Numbered from the stretch's first letter, positions 9,025-17,578 are shown. The stretch is 46,360 nt of DNA from an uncultured Microbulbifer sp. (GCF_913055755.1 NZ_CAJXKH010000018.1:1-46360), one strand, 5' to 3'. A program made the numbers and translations. The notes: generated by a model from the sequence alone, not told the origin.

Positions 9025-10086
9025 CTATTCCGTGTTTTCCAGGCCGCCAGAGCGCCACGGTTCCACAATCACCTTGATGTGTGAATTTGGTTGCATCAGA
9101 GTCTCAAATGCGGCGGGCACGCCGTCGATACCCACGGTGCCGGTCCACAGCGCTTTCCAGTTCACTTCGCCGCGAGCAATCGTCTGCAGGCATTCGGCAA
9201 ACTCCTCTGGCGTGTAGTAGTAGGTAAACTTGATGTCCATCTCCTTTACCATTGCAAAGGCGAAGTTCACCTCGGTAGGCTCGGTATGCACACCTGTCAC
9301 GATCAGGCTGGCGCGTTGCGGCGCACGGCGGATAAAACTGTCCAGCAGCGCGCGGATACCCGCACATTCAAAAATGATCACACGACCTTCACCGGCGAGC
9401 TCCGCGGCCGTTGCAACTTCGTCCTCTTCCATGGGGTTGACCGCTGTGCTCGCGCCAAACTCCTGCGCCATTGCCTGCGCGGTGGGCTGCGGATCGGAAG
9501 CGACAATTTTTGTGATACCGCGCAAGCGCAATGCGGAAATCACCGCGAGACCGATGGGGCCGCAACCGGCGACCAGTGCCACATCGTTCTCGCTAATATC
9601 GGAGCGATTGACCGCGTGCAGGCCCACAGCCAGTGGCTCCGTAATTGCTGCGGCCTGGGGCGAAACACCCTCCGGCAGCGGCAGCATCAGGGCTTCGTCC
9701 AGCAGGAAAAATTCCGAGTAGGCGCCGTGAATACCGGGGGAAACACCGATACCGGCACCGTTCTCGGACATCAGGATCGGTACACTGGTAACGCGACTGC
9801 CGACGGGGAGTTCACCTTTCGTTTCCGGGCCGTACTCCACTACCTCGGCAGCAAATTCATGACCGAGCATGATATCGGGTTTGGCCTCAAGCTCGGCAGG
9901 CAGCATGCCCATCTGCTGGTAGAGTGAGAATATTTCGTCGGTGTGACGAGCCAGGTGCAGGTCGGACCCGCAGATACCACAGGCGAGGGACTTCACCAGC
10001 ACCTGTCCGGGGCCAGGCGTGGGTCGCTCGAGGGTTTCCAGCCGCACGTTGCCATCGCGCAACACAACAGATTGCATATTTGCCAT
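9025..10086 (-). CDS. Zinc-binding medium-chain alcohol dehydrogenase
   Basis: 353 residues of the MDR superfamily. Catalytic zinc site signatures are CGICGSDLH (C39) and GHEFAAEV (H76, E77); the NAD(P) fold begins at GCGPIG (174-179). The stretch that carries four structural-zinc cysteines in classical ADH and threonine dehydrogenase (about residues 95-125) has none, so this member keeps the catalytic zinc only. It oxidises a secondary or primary alcohol, or runs the reverse, with NAD(P)(H). It is the third gene of the minus-strand cluster, 118 bases after the cupin gene. In the inferred pathway it would turn an alcohol into the ketone or aldehyde that the monooxygenase or a later step uses. 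The exact substrate cannot be read from the sequence. Confidence 0.88.
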   Translation of the reverse strand: MANMQSVVLRDGNVRLETLERPTPGPGQVLVKSLACGICGSDLHLARHTDEIFSLYQQMGMLPAELEAKPDIMLGHEFAAEVVEYGPETKGELPVGSRVTSVPILMSENGAGIGVSPGIHGAYSEFFLLDEALMLPLPEGVSPQAAAITEPLAVGLHAVNRSDISENDVALVAGCGPIGLAVISALRLRGITKIVASDPQPTAQAMAQEFGASTAVNPMEEDEVATAAELAGEGRVIIFECAGIRALLDSFIRRAPQRASLIVTGVHTEPTEVNFAFAMVKEMDIKFTYYYTPEEFAECLQTIARGEVNWKALWTGTVGIDGVPAAFETLMQPNSHIKVIVEPWRSGGLENTE

Positions 10087-10204
10087 AATATTTTCCGATT
10101 TTTTACTGGAGCAGGTACACAGCGCAGCACATCCGATTTTCCGGAACAGGCTACGCTGTTATGTTTGAGAGGAATTCAAGGGTGTTGAGATCCTCCCTTC
10201 TCCA

Positions 10205-10714
10205 TCACGCTTCGTCGGAGTAACCCGCAGTAGACTTCGGTTTGATATAGCGCGGGACAATGCCCTGCGCCTTGGCCGCTTCCAGCATGATCGTTTCGAT
10301 CCAGCCAGCATCCATCACATTCATGAACTCATCGTTTTCGTCAAAATTGATGTTTGCGCCGAATACCGCCATAAAAGTGTCGGTAATCTCAGTATTGGTC
10401 TCGGGAACCTGGAACTGGTGCACGGAACCGCCCGGTTCGTAGAGATAGCTACCGGCGGTCTGCGGCTGATCCGGATATTCGGTGTAGTGCCAGCTACCGG
10501 AAATGGTGTAAAGGTGCACGCAACCGGTGTGGAAATGTCTGGGCAGGACAGTACCCGGCTCGAACTGTACGCGAAGTACCCACACGCCGTTTTCGGTATC
10601 CAGGAAACAAGGCATTACGTGTACGCCCGGCAACGCATTCTTTACAAACGGCTGCTCGTCGGTATTGATGGTCAGCAGGGAGTCCTGCGAGTGAATCGGA
10701 AATGGAATAGTCAT
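10205..10714 (-). CDS. Cupin-domain protein, 2,4'-dihydroxyacetophenone dioxygenase-like
   Basis: 169 residues, one small cupin. Metal-site residues: motif 1 GTVLPRHFHTGCVH (H60, H62, H67) and motif 2 EPGGSVHQF (H99). In standard cupins the third motif-1 ligand is Glu; here the position carries His67 or lies near it, giving an all-His set. The overall sequence fits the family annotated after 2,4'-dihydroxyacetophenone dioxygenase, which cleaves the C-C bond next to a ketone to give an acid and formate. No signal peptide. A GAGAGGAAA ribosome-binding site precedes the ATG. It is co-oriented with the epimerase-like gene (52 bases upstream) and the dehydrogenase. Cleavage of an alpha-hydroxy ketone would fit the cluster, but a binding or isomerase role is also possible. 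Confidence 0.7.
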   Translation of the reverse strand: MTIPFPIHSQDSLLTINTDEQPFVKNALPGVHVMPCFLDTENGVWVLRVQFEPGTVLPRHFHTGCVHLYTISGSWHYTEYPDQPQTAGSYLYEPGGSVHQFQVPETNTEITDTFMAVFGANINFDENDEFMNVMDAGWIETIMLEAAKAQGIVPRYIKPKSTAGYSDEA

Positions 10715-10766
10715 GTTTTGTTTCCTCTCATTTTACTTGCGCCACTCTTTATAAGAGTGATTTCTC

Positions 10767-11747
10767 TCAGGACTGGGCGTAAGCCTGCCGAATTTCCCGC
10801 ATGGCCTCGTCCAAGGTTATTCTCGGCTGGTAGCCGAGCACAGATTTTGCTTTGCTCGCGTCGTACACGCTTTCCACACCGGTCAGTCGATAACCGAGCT
10901 TCGTCACCGGCGGCGCCTTTTTCAACCCGATCAACTGGCCGGAAAATTCCATTACCGGCGCCAGCAGGCGCGCGATAATATTGGGAATGCTTTTTGGTGC
11001 GGGCAGCGACAGCGTCTGTGCCAACGCGTCCAGATAGTGCTTCCAGGTAACGCCGTGCCCGTCGGAAATCACAAAAATTTCCCCATTGCCCGCGTTTTCG
11101 CGGCTGGCCGCCAGCAGCAGCGCGTCGATCAGGTTATGTACGTGCACCAGACCCGCATCCCAGTCACCGTCGCCCATCAGCGAGGGCTTTTCATCGGCGA
11201 GGAATTCGCGAAACCGGTTTACCCATACACTGCCAACGCCATATACGTTGGCCGGTCGCACGATGACCGCACGTAACCCGTGCTCGCGCACTGCCTCAAG
11301 GGTGACATCTTCCTGTAATTGTTTCGCGTATTCGTAACTGGACGCGGGCATGCCCCGCGGAGTCTCTTCATTGAGTATGCCCGTGCCCATAGCGCTGCCG
11401 AACGCTGCCACACTGGTGGTCACCACAATTCGCGCATTCCATTTCAGCGCGAGCAATATCGCCTGTTCAGTTCCGTGTACGGTGATGTCCACATGCTCCT
11501 GGCGCGCGCCCCAGTCACTGACCACAGCGGCAAGATGGAAGATGGTGTCGACTTCGCCAATTTCATCGACCAGCGCCGCGAGCGTGCGCACATCACCGGT
11601 AACGGTGCGCACCCGCCCCTCCCAGGCCGCCGGTACCGGCTCGCCTGCGAGCATCAGGGCAGTGACATTGCAGCCCTGCTCCAGCAGTTGCGCCACCAGG
11701 TGGCGGCCGATAAAGCCGCCGGCGCCGGTCACAAATACATCTTTCAC
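10767..11747 (-). CDS. NAD-dependent epimerase/dehydratase (3beta-HSD-like, extended SDR)
   Basis: 326 residues, extended short-chain dehydrogenase fold. The cofactor motif is GAGGFIG (8-14), the active site is TTSVAAFG (S112) with YEYAK (Y138, K142), and the C-terminal region contains the GYRPRITLDE-type 'GYQPRITLDEAM' found in many sterol dehydrogenase/epimerase members. It likely oxidises or reduces a hydroxyl on a hydrophobic or sugar-like substrate with NAD(P). The GTG at 11747 is taken as start because GGAGG lies 8 bases upstream. It is the first gene of the minus-strand cluster, nearest the divergent AraC-type regulator, so the cluster promoter should lie in the 11.75-12.36 kb gap. Substrate unknown. 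Confidence 0.82.
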   Translation of the reverse strand: MKDVFVTGAGGFIGRHLVAQLLEQGCNVTALMLAGEPVPAAWEGRVRTVTGDVRTLAALVDEIGEVDTIFHLAAVVSDWGARQEHVDITVHGTEQAILLALKWNARIVVTTSVAAFGSAMGTGILNEETPRGMPASSYEYAKQLQEDVTLEAVREHGLRAVIVRPANVYGVGSVWVNRFREFLADEKPSLMGDGDWDAGLVHVHNLIDALLLAASRENAGNGEIFVISDGHGVTWKHYLDALAQTLSLPAPKSIPNIIARLLAPVMEFSGQLIGLKKAPPVTKLGYRLTGVESVYDASKAKSVLGYQPRITLDEAMREIRQAYAQS

Positions 11748-12358
11748 TCCGGCATCCTCCAGTTAGTTTTCATTTCATTATCTTGGTTATTGTTGTGAGG
11801 CATTTCCGCGGATAGTCGAGTTAGCGGATACTTGATTTGTCGGACAGCCGAGCCGTCAATCAAAATTACTGCCGCGACACTTCAGTCTGCGAACGTCATC
11901 CGGCCTCAAAATGCGGTTACCGCAATGGCGAAGATGACTGCCCGCCTGAAGCTACGGCGCGGAAATACTCTCGGCCGGTAAGCCACCGGACGGAAATCGG
12001 GTTTGGGAAACAGGTGACGGCAGCGGTTGCTGTCCGCACCGGGAAAAATTCTGCAGGCCACACTGGGTTGACCCGGATTTTTGGAGTGACTCATTCATCG
12101 CTCGGTGTCCTCATTCTGTGTTTAGCGTTCAGCTTTATTTTTATGAATGCTGGGCCTTGGTCGGTCATTTCGATTTACCCTTGGCCACTACAGGAACGGG
12201 ATTGAGAGTAATGGATCGTCACCGGATCGGTTTGATTTTTTGAGACACGCGCTTTGCAAATTGAGACAAAGGCGATAAGCTGCCTCGGAATAGTCACGAA
12301 CCAGCGCCAGTAAACGACCACCGCATAACGCGGCCATTGAGCGATCCGAGACACGAGC
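11748..12358. other. 611-base gap between the catabolic cluster and its likely regulator
   Basis: No convincing gene is seen here. A 122-codon open frame at 11837-12205 has no family resemblance, no good ribosome-binding site and a composition that looks like chance. The stretch between divergent genes should hold the promoters of the epimerase-led cluster (minus) and of the AraC-type gene (plus). It is AT-richer than its surroundings near 11760-11800 and 12110-12240. The clearest structure is the TTGAGACA direct repeat at 12240-12268, listed separately. The size is large for a simple divergent promoter, so a small RNA or a decayed gene could be present, but nothing in the sequence shows one. 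Confidence 0.5.
12240..12268 (+). promoter_or_regulatory. Candidate AraC-type operator: direct repeat TTGAGACA, 21 bp apart
   Basis: The octamer TTGAGACA occurs at 12240-12247 and again, exactly, at 12261-12268, a start-to-start distance of 21 bases or two helical turns. Direct half-sites about 21 bp apart are the standard target layout for AraC-family activators. A weaker copy, CCGAGACA, lies at 12346-12353 just before the AraC-type start codon. The pair lies 91 bases upstream of that gene, so it may serve autoregulation. No exact copy was seen by eye near the start of the epimerase-led cluster. Confidence 0.45.
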
Positions 12359-13366
12359 ATGACGGAGTTTGTCAGGGCCGGGGCCCTGTATGGGTTTGAC
12401 GAGCTGACACGTAAACTTGGCGCAAACCCGGTCCAATTGCTGAAAGCCGCAGGACTCCCCGCGAGCCAGTTACGTGAACCCGACAACCTGATTCCCTACC
12501 AGAGCCTCGGGGCGTTACTGGAACTGGCGGCAAGGGAAACCGGTGATGACACCTTCGGCCTGCATCTTTCGACGGGACAGGGCCTGCATGTTCTGGGACT
12601 GTTCGGGACTTACCTTTCCCGCCAGGACAGCATCGTCGACGCACTGTCAGTCGGCGGCAAGCACGCACATCTACACGCCCAGGGCGCAATCCTTACGTTG
12701 AATCCCGCCACCAAAGGCCAAACCGAATTGCGCCTGGAAATAGTCCTCGCCGAAACTGGCCGCTACCCACAGCTGGAGGACCTGAGCCTCGGTATGATCT
12801 ACCAGCTGGTGCGGGATATGGCCGGGCCGCAGTGGCATTCCAGCCGGGTATTTTTCCGTCACCCACCACCGGAAAATGGCCGGGATTTCTACTCCGAGGC
12901 GTTCTCATGTCCGGTGGAATTTAACGCAGAACACAATAGTTTTTTTATCGACCGGGAAACCCTGGACAAAAAGCCGCGTATCCTGGAAGGCCTGGTGGAC
13001 CAGGTCATTTTCACCCAGTTCGAGCAGCTGAAAAGAGATTCGGAACATGACCTGACCCCGCTGGTAAAACACGCGATACTCGGCCTGTTGCCCACAGGGG
13101 ACTGCAATAAAACCAACGTGGCGCTCTGCCTCGGTATGCACGCCAAGAAGCTGCAGCGCGCACTGGATGCGAGCAATACAAGTTTTCGCGAGTTACTGGA
13201 AGAAACCCGCAAAGAGGTGGCTGAAACAGCAGTTTTGAGCAGCAACATGCCACTGACAAATATCGCGCTGAATCTGGGCTATGCCGACCTCGCGGTGTTC
13301 AGTCGCAGCTTCAGGCGCTGGTTCGGGCTATCACCTTCTGAGGCGAGGGGTAATCAGCAGGTATAA
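12359..13366 (+). CDS. AraC-family transcriptional regulator
   Basis: 335 residues. The N-terminal two thirds (about 10-230) resemble the Arabinose_bd-type effector domain (PF12625), including 'LLKAAGLPASQLREPDNLIPYQSLGALLELAARETGDDTFGL'-like features of this group. The C-terminal 100 residues hold two helix-turn-helix units, ending in the signature 'IALNLGYADLAVFSRSFRRWFGLSPSEAR'. Regulators of this layout control alkane, alcohol, amino acid and ornithine catabolic genes. It is divergent from the minus-strand AlmA-type cluster, so it probably activates that cluster when its substrate is present. The TTGAGACA repeat 91 bases upstream is a candidate binding site. The class is sure; the effector is unknown. 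Confidence 0.9.
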   Translation: MTEFVRAGALYGFDELTRKLGANPVQLLKAAGLPASQLREPDNLIPYQSLGALLELAARETGDDTFGLHLSTGQGLHVLGLFGTYLSRQDSIVDALSVGGKHAHLHAQGAILTLNPATKGQTELRLEIVLAETGRYPQLEDLSLGMIYQLVRDMAGPQWHSSRVFFRHPPPENGRDFYSEAFSCPVEFNAEHNSFFIDRETLDKKPRILEGLVDQVIFTQFEQLKRDSEHDLTPLVKHAILGLLPTGDCNKTNVALCLGMHAKKLQRALDASNTSFRELLEETRKEVAETAVLSSNMPLTNIALNLGYADLAVFSRSFRRWFGLSPSEARGNQQV

Positions 13367-13443
13367 CAACCAGGACGATATCCACGACCGACCGGTATAC
13401 GCTCCCTTCGCATTACGACCCATATTCTCTTCTATGCTTATTT

Positions 13444-13473
13444 AAACGTCACAGTATTATCTTTTCGACGTTT
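13444..13473. promoter_or_regulatory. Inverted repeat AAACGTC-N16-GACGTTT before sulfatase gene
   Basis: Perfect 7 bp arms at 13444-13450 and 13467-13473, lying 19 bases upstream of the sulfatase ATG and ending just before its AGGAGGG ribosome-binding site. The position suits an operator or the 5' leader of the mRNA. No regulator can be assigned from the sequence. The spacer is AT-rich (CAGTATTATC) and could include the -10 element. Confidence 0.3.
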
Positions 13474-13491
13474 GCTATAGGAGGGTATTCC

Positions 13492-15003
13492 ATGAAAAGA
13501 CTGTGCAGGCCTCTCGCGTTGCTCGGGCTGTTTCTGGTCGGTACATCAATGGCCACTCTGGCCGCCGAGAAGCCCAATATCCTCGCCATCATGGTGGATG
13601 ATGTGGCGCAGCTTTCCCTAAGCGCATACTCCCACGGCATGACCTACCCCACCCCCAATATCGACCGCATCGCCAAAGAGGGCGCGCTATTTACCGATCA
13701 CTATGCGCAACCCAGCTGTACCGCGGGGCGCGCCGCCTTTCTGATGGGGCAATTGCCGGTGCGTACCGGCCTCACGACGGTGGGACAACCGGGTAACCCA
13801 CTCGGTATCCAGGAGGAAGACCCGACACTGGCGGAATTCCTTAAAGCGCGTGGCTATATGACCGCCCAGTACGGGAAGAACCACCTAGGGGATCTGGACG
13901 AGCACCTGCCCACCAATCACGGTTTCGACGAGTTCTACGGTAACCTCTACCACCTCAATGTTTCCGAGGAACCCGAGCAGGCGGATTACCCGAAAGGCCC
14001 GGAATTCAAAAAGAAATTTGGCCCACGGGGCGTGATCGAGTCTTACGCGGACGGGCGCATCAAGGACACCGGTCCCCTGACCCGCAAGCGCATGGAAACC
14101 TTCGACGAGGAAATCCTGGAGCGCAGCCTGGACTTTATGGAGCGAGCCAACAAGGCAGGCAAGCCGTTCTTTATCTGGCACGCCACCAGCCGTATGCATG
14201 TGTATACCCACCTGAAGCCCGAAAGCCGCAATCTCGCCACCAATATCAGTAGCGAAGATGATGTGTTCGGCAGCGGCCTGATCGAGCACGACGGCCAGGT
14301 GGGCAAACTGCTGGACAAACTGGACGAGCTTGGCATCGCCGACAATACCATTGTCATCTACACCACGGACAACGGTCCTGAACAGAGCAGCTGGCCGGAT
14401 GCCGGCACCACAAAATTCCGCGGCGAGAAGATGACGACCTGGGAAGGCGGTGTGCGCGTGCCGTTCCTGGTGCGCTGGCCGGGCCATATTCCCACCGGGC
14501 TGGAGCTGAACGGCATCTCCTCCCACGAGGATGTGTTCCCCACCATTGCCGCGGCACTGGGCGAACCCAACCTGCGCGAGAAACTGAAAAAGTCCGACAA
14601 GGTGTACATCGACGGTGAAAACAACCTCGATTACTGGACCGGGAAAAGCAAAAAGTCCGCGCGCAACAAAATCTTCTACTACTACGAATCCCAGCTGACC
14701 GCGTTGCGCGTCGGACCGTGGAAGATGCACTTTGCCACCAAGCCCGGTGGGCGCTACTACGAGGACATGGTCACCCACACCATGCCCAAGCTATTCAATC
14801 TGCGCAAAGACCCGATGGAGCATTACGACGGCATTACCGGCTTTCATCAGATCATGCGCAAGAGCTGGGTGATGCAGCCGGCAATCCAGATACTGAATGA
14901 GCATCTGGCCACCTTCAAGGAGTTCCCGCCACGCCAGAAGGCAGCGTCACTGAACATCAACAAGGCGATTGACGCGGCGATGCAGGTCAACGAAAACCGC
15001 TGA
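13492..15003 (+). CDS. Exported arylsulfatase (Cys-type sulfatase), first paralogue
   Basis: 503 residues of the alkaline phosphatase/sulfatase superfamily. A signal peptide covers residues 1-25 (cleavage near TLAA/EK). Metal ligands start at VDD (D36, D37); the formylglycine site is CTAGR (C76, R80), with the following LMGQLPVRTG matching the sulfatase continuation. TTDNGPE and FRGEKMTTWEGG carry the remaining metal and catalytic residues. It hydrolyses a sulfate ester in the periplasm once Cys76 is converted to formylglycine, either by a formylglycine-generating enzyme or an anSME; neither is in the window. AGGAGGG lies 7 bases before the ATG. It is clearly paralogous to the gene at 25337. 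Substrate unknown; marine sulfated polysaccharides or small sulfate esters are possible. Confidence 0.88.
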   Translation: MKRLCRPLALLGLFLVGTSMATLAAEKPNILAIMVDDVAQLSLSAYSHGMTYPTPNIDRIAKEGALFTDHYAQPSCTAGRAAFLMGQLPVRTGLTTVGQPGNPLGIQEEDPTLAEFLKARGYMTAQYGKNHLGDLDEHLPTNHGFDEFYGNLYHLNVSEEPEQADYPKGPEFKKKFGPRGVIESYADGRIKDTGPLTRKRMETFDEEILERSLDFMERANKAGKPFFIWHATSRMHVYTHLKPESRNLATNISSEDDVFGSGLIEHDGQVGKLLDKLDELGIADNTIVIYTTDNGPEQSSWPDAGTTKFRGEKMTTWEGGVRVPFLVRWPGHIPTGLELNGISSHEDVFPTIAAALGEPNLREKLKKSDKVYIDGENNLDYWTGKSKKSARNKIFYYYESQLTALRVGPWKMHFATKPGGRYYEDMVTHTMPKLFNLRKDPMEHYDGITGFHQIMRKSWVMQPAIQILNEHLATFKEFPPRQKAASLNINKAIDAAMQVNENR

Positions 15004-15041
15004 TCCCGCCTCACAATCTCTAGTGCAAAAAAATAGTGCAT

Positions 15042-15075
15042 AAAAAAGCGCGGCCGGATCTGGCCGCGCTTTTTT
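15042..15075. terminator. Bidirectional rho-independent terminator
   Basis: Stem GCGCGGCC (15048-15055) pairs with GGCCGCGC (15062-15069) around the loop GGATCT. The stem is flanked by A6 on the left (15042-15047) and T6 on the right (15070-15075). It serves the sulfatase gene on the plus strand and the convergent cytochrome gene on the minus strand. Confidence 0.9.
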
Positions 15076-15096
15076 CATTCCCGGATCCCGCCCCAT

Positions 15097-17475
15097 TTAC
15101 TCGAGTTGATGCTGATACTTTTGTGCCGCCTTTTCATTGCCCTGTTCGCGATGGATGGACACCAGAGCGGAGACGATCTGTCGATCCTGCGGAAACCGCT
15201 GCAGCCCCTGCTCCAGCTCCTTGATCGCCTGATTCGGCCTACCGGAAGAATTCAGCGCGATGGCGTACACATAGATATAGCGTGGCGACGTGACCGCAGC
15301 GTGAGCCGATTCCCGCAGGTAATCCATCGCTTCATCCATTCTTTTCTGGCGTACAAGTGAAAGTCCCAGCGCGTGCTGGATCGGGCTTTTGTGCAGCGAG
15401 GCTTCAAGCCCCTGCTGCAACACCTTTTCCCCCAGAGCCTCCCTGTCGGCGCTTCGATACAGGTCGGCGAGGTTGACGTAGGCCGGGCTATAGCTCGGCT
15501 CAAGCTCAATGGCTTTGCGGAAATAGGATTCCGACTTCAGGGTATCTCCCTGCTGCGCATAGTACCCCGCCAGGTTCACCAGGGATTCCGGGCGATCGGA
15601 ATTGAAGGTCTCGGATGCCAGGTAGTCCTGTAGCCCCTTGGCAAACATCTCCTTCACCGGTGCCGGATAACGATCGATTGGCGTCGCAGCAATGGCATTG
15701 GCGGCCTCGGCGGCTATCACGCGCTCGTTCTCGTACAGCAGCGGAATCGCCAGCGCCGGCCGAACCTGTTCCGCCACCCGGTCCAGAGACTGGGCCATTC
15801 CCAGGTGCAAGAGTGCGTCATCTCCCTGAGCAACCACCTGCAGGACCTGGGCACTGGTCTGCGACAGGTAATCCGGTAACAGAGAAACCGCTGTGGCACG
15901 GGCAATCGCAGGCTGGGACTCATCCATCACCAGGTTCAACAACCTGGACTCGGCATCCGCCGCCCCGGTACGGCCGGCATGCAACGCCTCGCCATAGTGC
16001 GGGTCCGGCTTGCCATATTTTGCCTCCAATATCTGTGTGGCCCACTTGTCGCCCTTGTCCGCATGGCAGCCGGTACAGGCATTCGGGGAACCGATTGACT
16101 GGGACAGATCCGGCCGCGGCACACGGAAGCTGTGATCCCGCCGCGCGTCCACCTGCATGTATACCTTGTCGGTCATATGGCAGTTCACGCACTGGGCACC
16201 CTCGCTGGCGGCCGGGTGAAAATGGTGCTCTGCGGTATCGAATTTTTCCGGCAGGTGGCACTGGGCGCAGAGCGCATTGTCCTGCGCCCGCAGCTCCATG
16301 CTATGGGGGTTGTGGCAATTGCTGCAGGTGACACCGGCCGCGTGCATTTTGCTCTGCAGGAAAGAACCGTAGACATAGACCTCGTCGTCAATCTGGCCAT
16401 CCGCGTGATACAGCCCTTCATCCAGCAACGCCAGGTTAAAGTGATCGAAGAACTCGCTCTGGGGATGGGCGCCGGGAAACGCGGTGCTGCGCCGGGAGTG
16501 ACACTGGGCACACACCTGTAGCTCTTTGTGGATATTCGCATTGCCATCTTTTTTTACCAGCTGTGCAATCCCCGTCTCCATATTCATCTGCCAGGCGCCC
16601 TGTAGACGATCGCGGTAGGAGATTTCCAGCCCCCTGCCGGCGCCGTAGTCTTTCCGCTTCTCCGCCGGGGCATTCGCCCAGGTCACGTGACCGGAACCCG
16701 GTCCGTGGCAGGCCTCACAGCCCACATTGATCTCGGACCAGGTACTGGCAAAGCTTTTCGAGCTGGCGTCGTAATTCTTCTGAAAGTTGGTGGAGTGGCA
16801 ATCCGCGCACATGAAGTTCCAGTTCTGGCTGAGCCCGGTCCAGTGCAGCGGATCACCCGGCTTGATCTCCTCATCCGGGTAGAGGTGGAACCAGCGCTGG
16901 CCACCGGCTTCTTCTGAGCGGGAATCCCAGGCGATGGACAATGCCTGCAGCCGGCCACCGGGCATCTCGATCAGATACTGCTGCAGAGGCTCCACTCCGA
17001 AGGTGTAGGCCACCGGATACTCGTGCAGCTTTCCGTCCGGGCCGTCGGTCTTCGCAAAATATTTTCCATCGCGCTGAAAGAATTTAGAAACGGTACCGTA
17101 GTAATCGAACTCCGCGTCGTCGAAATTGCCAATCACGGTTTTATCAGTGGCTTCTTTCATCGCCAGGTCGTGGTGGGAATGCTGCCACTGATCAAAGGCC
17201 TGCTGGTGACAGCTGGCGCACTGTTCCGCGCCAATATACGCCAGACCATCCGCACGCCGGGAGTGCGTATTTTTCTGCGGGGAGGCAGCGTTTTTCACCG
17301 GCTTCGCGAGCGCCGCTATATTTTTTTCGCTACTGGATTCGCTGTTAACCGCGCTGCTGGCTTGTGGTTCCGCCCTGCGCTCTGAGCTGGTGGCTTCTGA
17401 TGACACTCTGTCGTTGTTTTTACCGCACCCGACAACCAATAACAGCAAGAACAGAACAGGCAGCAACGTGCGCAT
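15097..17475 (-). CDS. Octaheme c-type cytochrome lipoprotein with TPR domain
   Basis: 792 residues. The ATG at 17475 was chosen because GGAG lies 5 bases upstream, while the in-frame GTG at 17481 abuts that motif. The N-terminus is a lipoprotein signal (LLLLVVGC, C17), so the protein is anchored to a membrane facing the periplasm. Eight CxxCH heme sites are present: CASCH, CADCH, CEACH, CAQCH, CSNCH, CAQCH, CVNCH and CTGCH, all in the first ~480 residues. A HEAT-like middle part and about four TPR units (last ~170 residues) follow. The heme part resembles cytochrome c554/paired-CXXCH proteins. It should carry electrons or reduce a small substrate; the TPRs suggest partner binding. It is divergent from the MoxR operon, with 103 bases between. 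Redox partner unknown. Confidence 0.88.
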   Translation of the reverse strand: MRTLLPVLFLLLLVVGCGKNNDRVSSEATSSERRAEPQASSAVNSESSSEKNIAALAKPVKNAASPQKNTHSRRADGLAYIGAEQCASCHQQAFDQWQHSHHDLAMKEATDKTVIGNFDDAEFDYYGTVSKFFQRDGKYFAKTDGPDGKLHEYPVAYTFGVEPLQQYLIEMPGGRLQALSIAWDSRSEEAGGQRWFHLYPDEEIKPGDPLHWTGLSQNWNFMCADCHSTNFQKNYDASSKSFASTWSEINVGCEACHGPGSGHVTWANAPAEKRKDYGAGRGLEISYRDRLQGAWQMNMETGIAQLVKKDGNANIHKELQVCAQCHSRRSTAFPGAHPQSEFFDHFNLALLDEGLYHADGQIDDEVYVYGSFLQSKMHAAGVTCSNCHNPHSMELRAQDNALCAQCHLPEKFDTAEHHFHPAASEGAQCVNCHMTDKVYMQVDARRDHSFRVPRPDLSQSIGSPNACTGCHADKGDKWATQILEAKYGKPDPHYGEALHAGRTGAADAESRLLNLVMDESQPAIARATAVSLLPDYLSQTSAQVLQVVAQGDDALLHLGMAQSLDRVAEQVRPALAIPLLYENERVIAAEAANAIAATPIDRYPAPVKEMFAKGLQDYLASETFNSDRPESLVNLAGYYAQQGDTLKSESYFRKAIELEPSYSPAYVNLADLYRSADREALGEKVLQQGLEASLHKSPIQHALGLSLVRQKRMDEAMDYLRESAHAAVTSPRYIYVYAIALNSSGRPNQAIKELEQGLQRFPQDRQIVSALVSIHREQGNEKAAQKYQHQLE

Positions 17476-17578
17476 GGTCACTCCGATTTATAAATTTATG
17501 GCCCCATTATAGCCGTATCATGGCAGGTATCTGCTTTCCCTCTGCTAGCGTTAATAGGGGAAGACAGCGAGGTTCTGT

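Noticed and set aside
11837..12205. 122-codon open frame in the gap before the AraC-family gene
   Set aside because: No family resemblance, weak start context and random-looking composition; only a short hydrophobic stretch near the end. Treated as non-coding.
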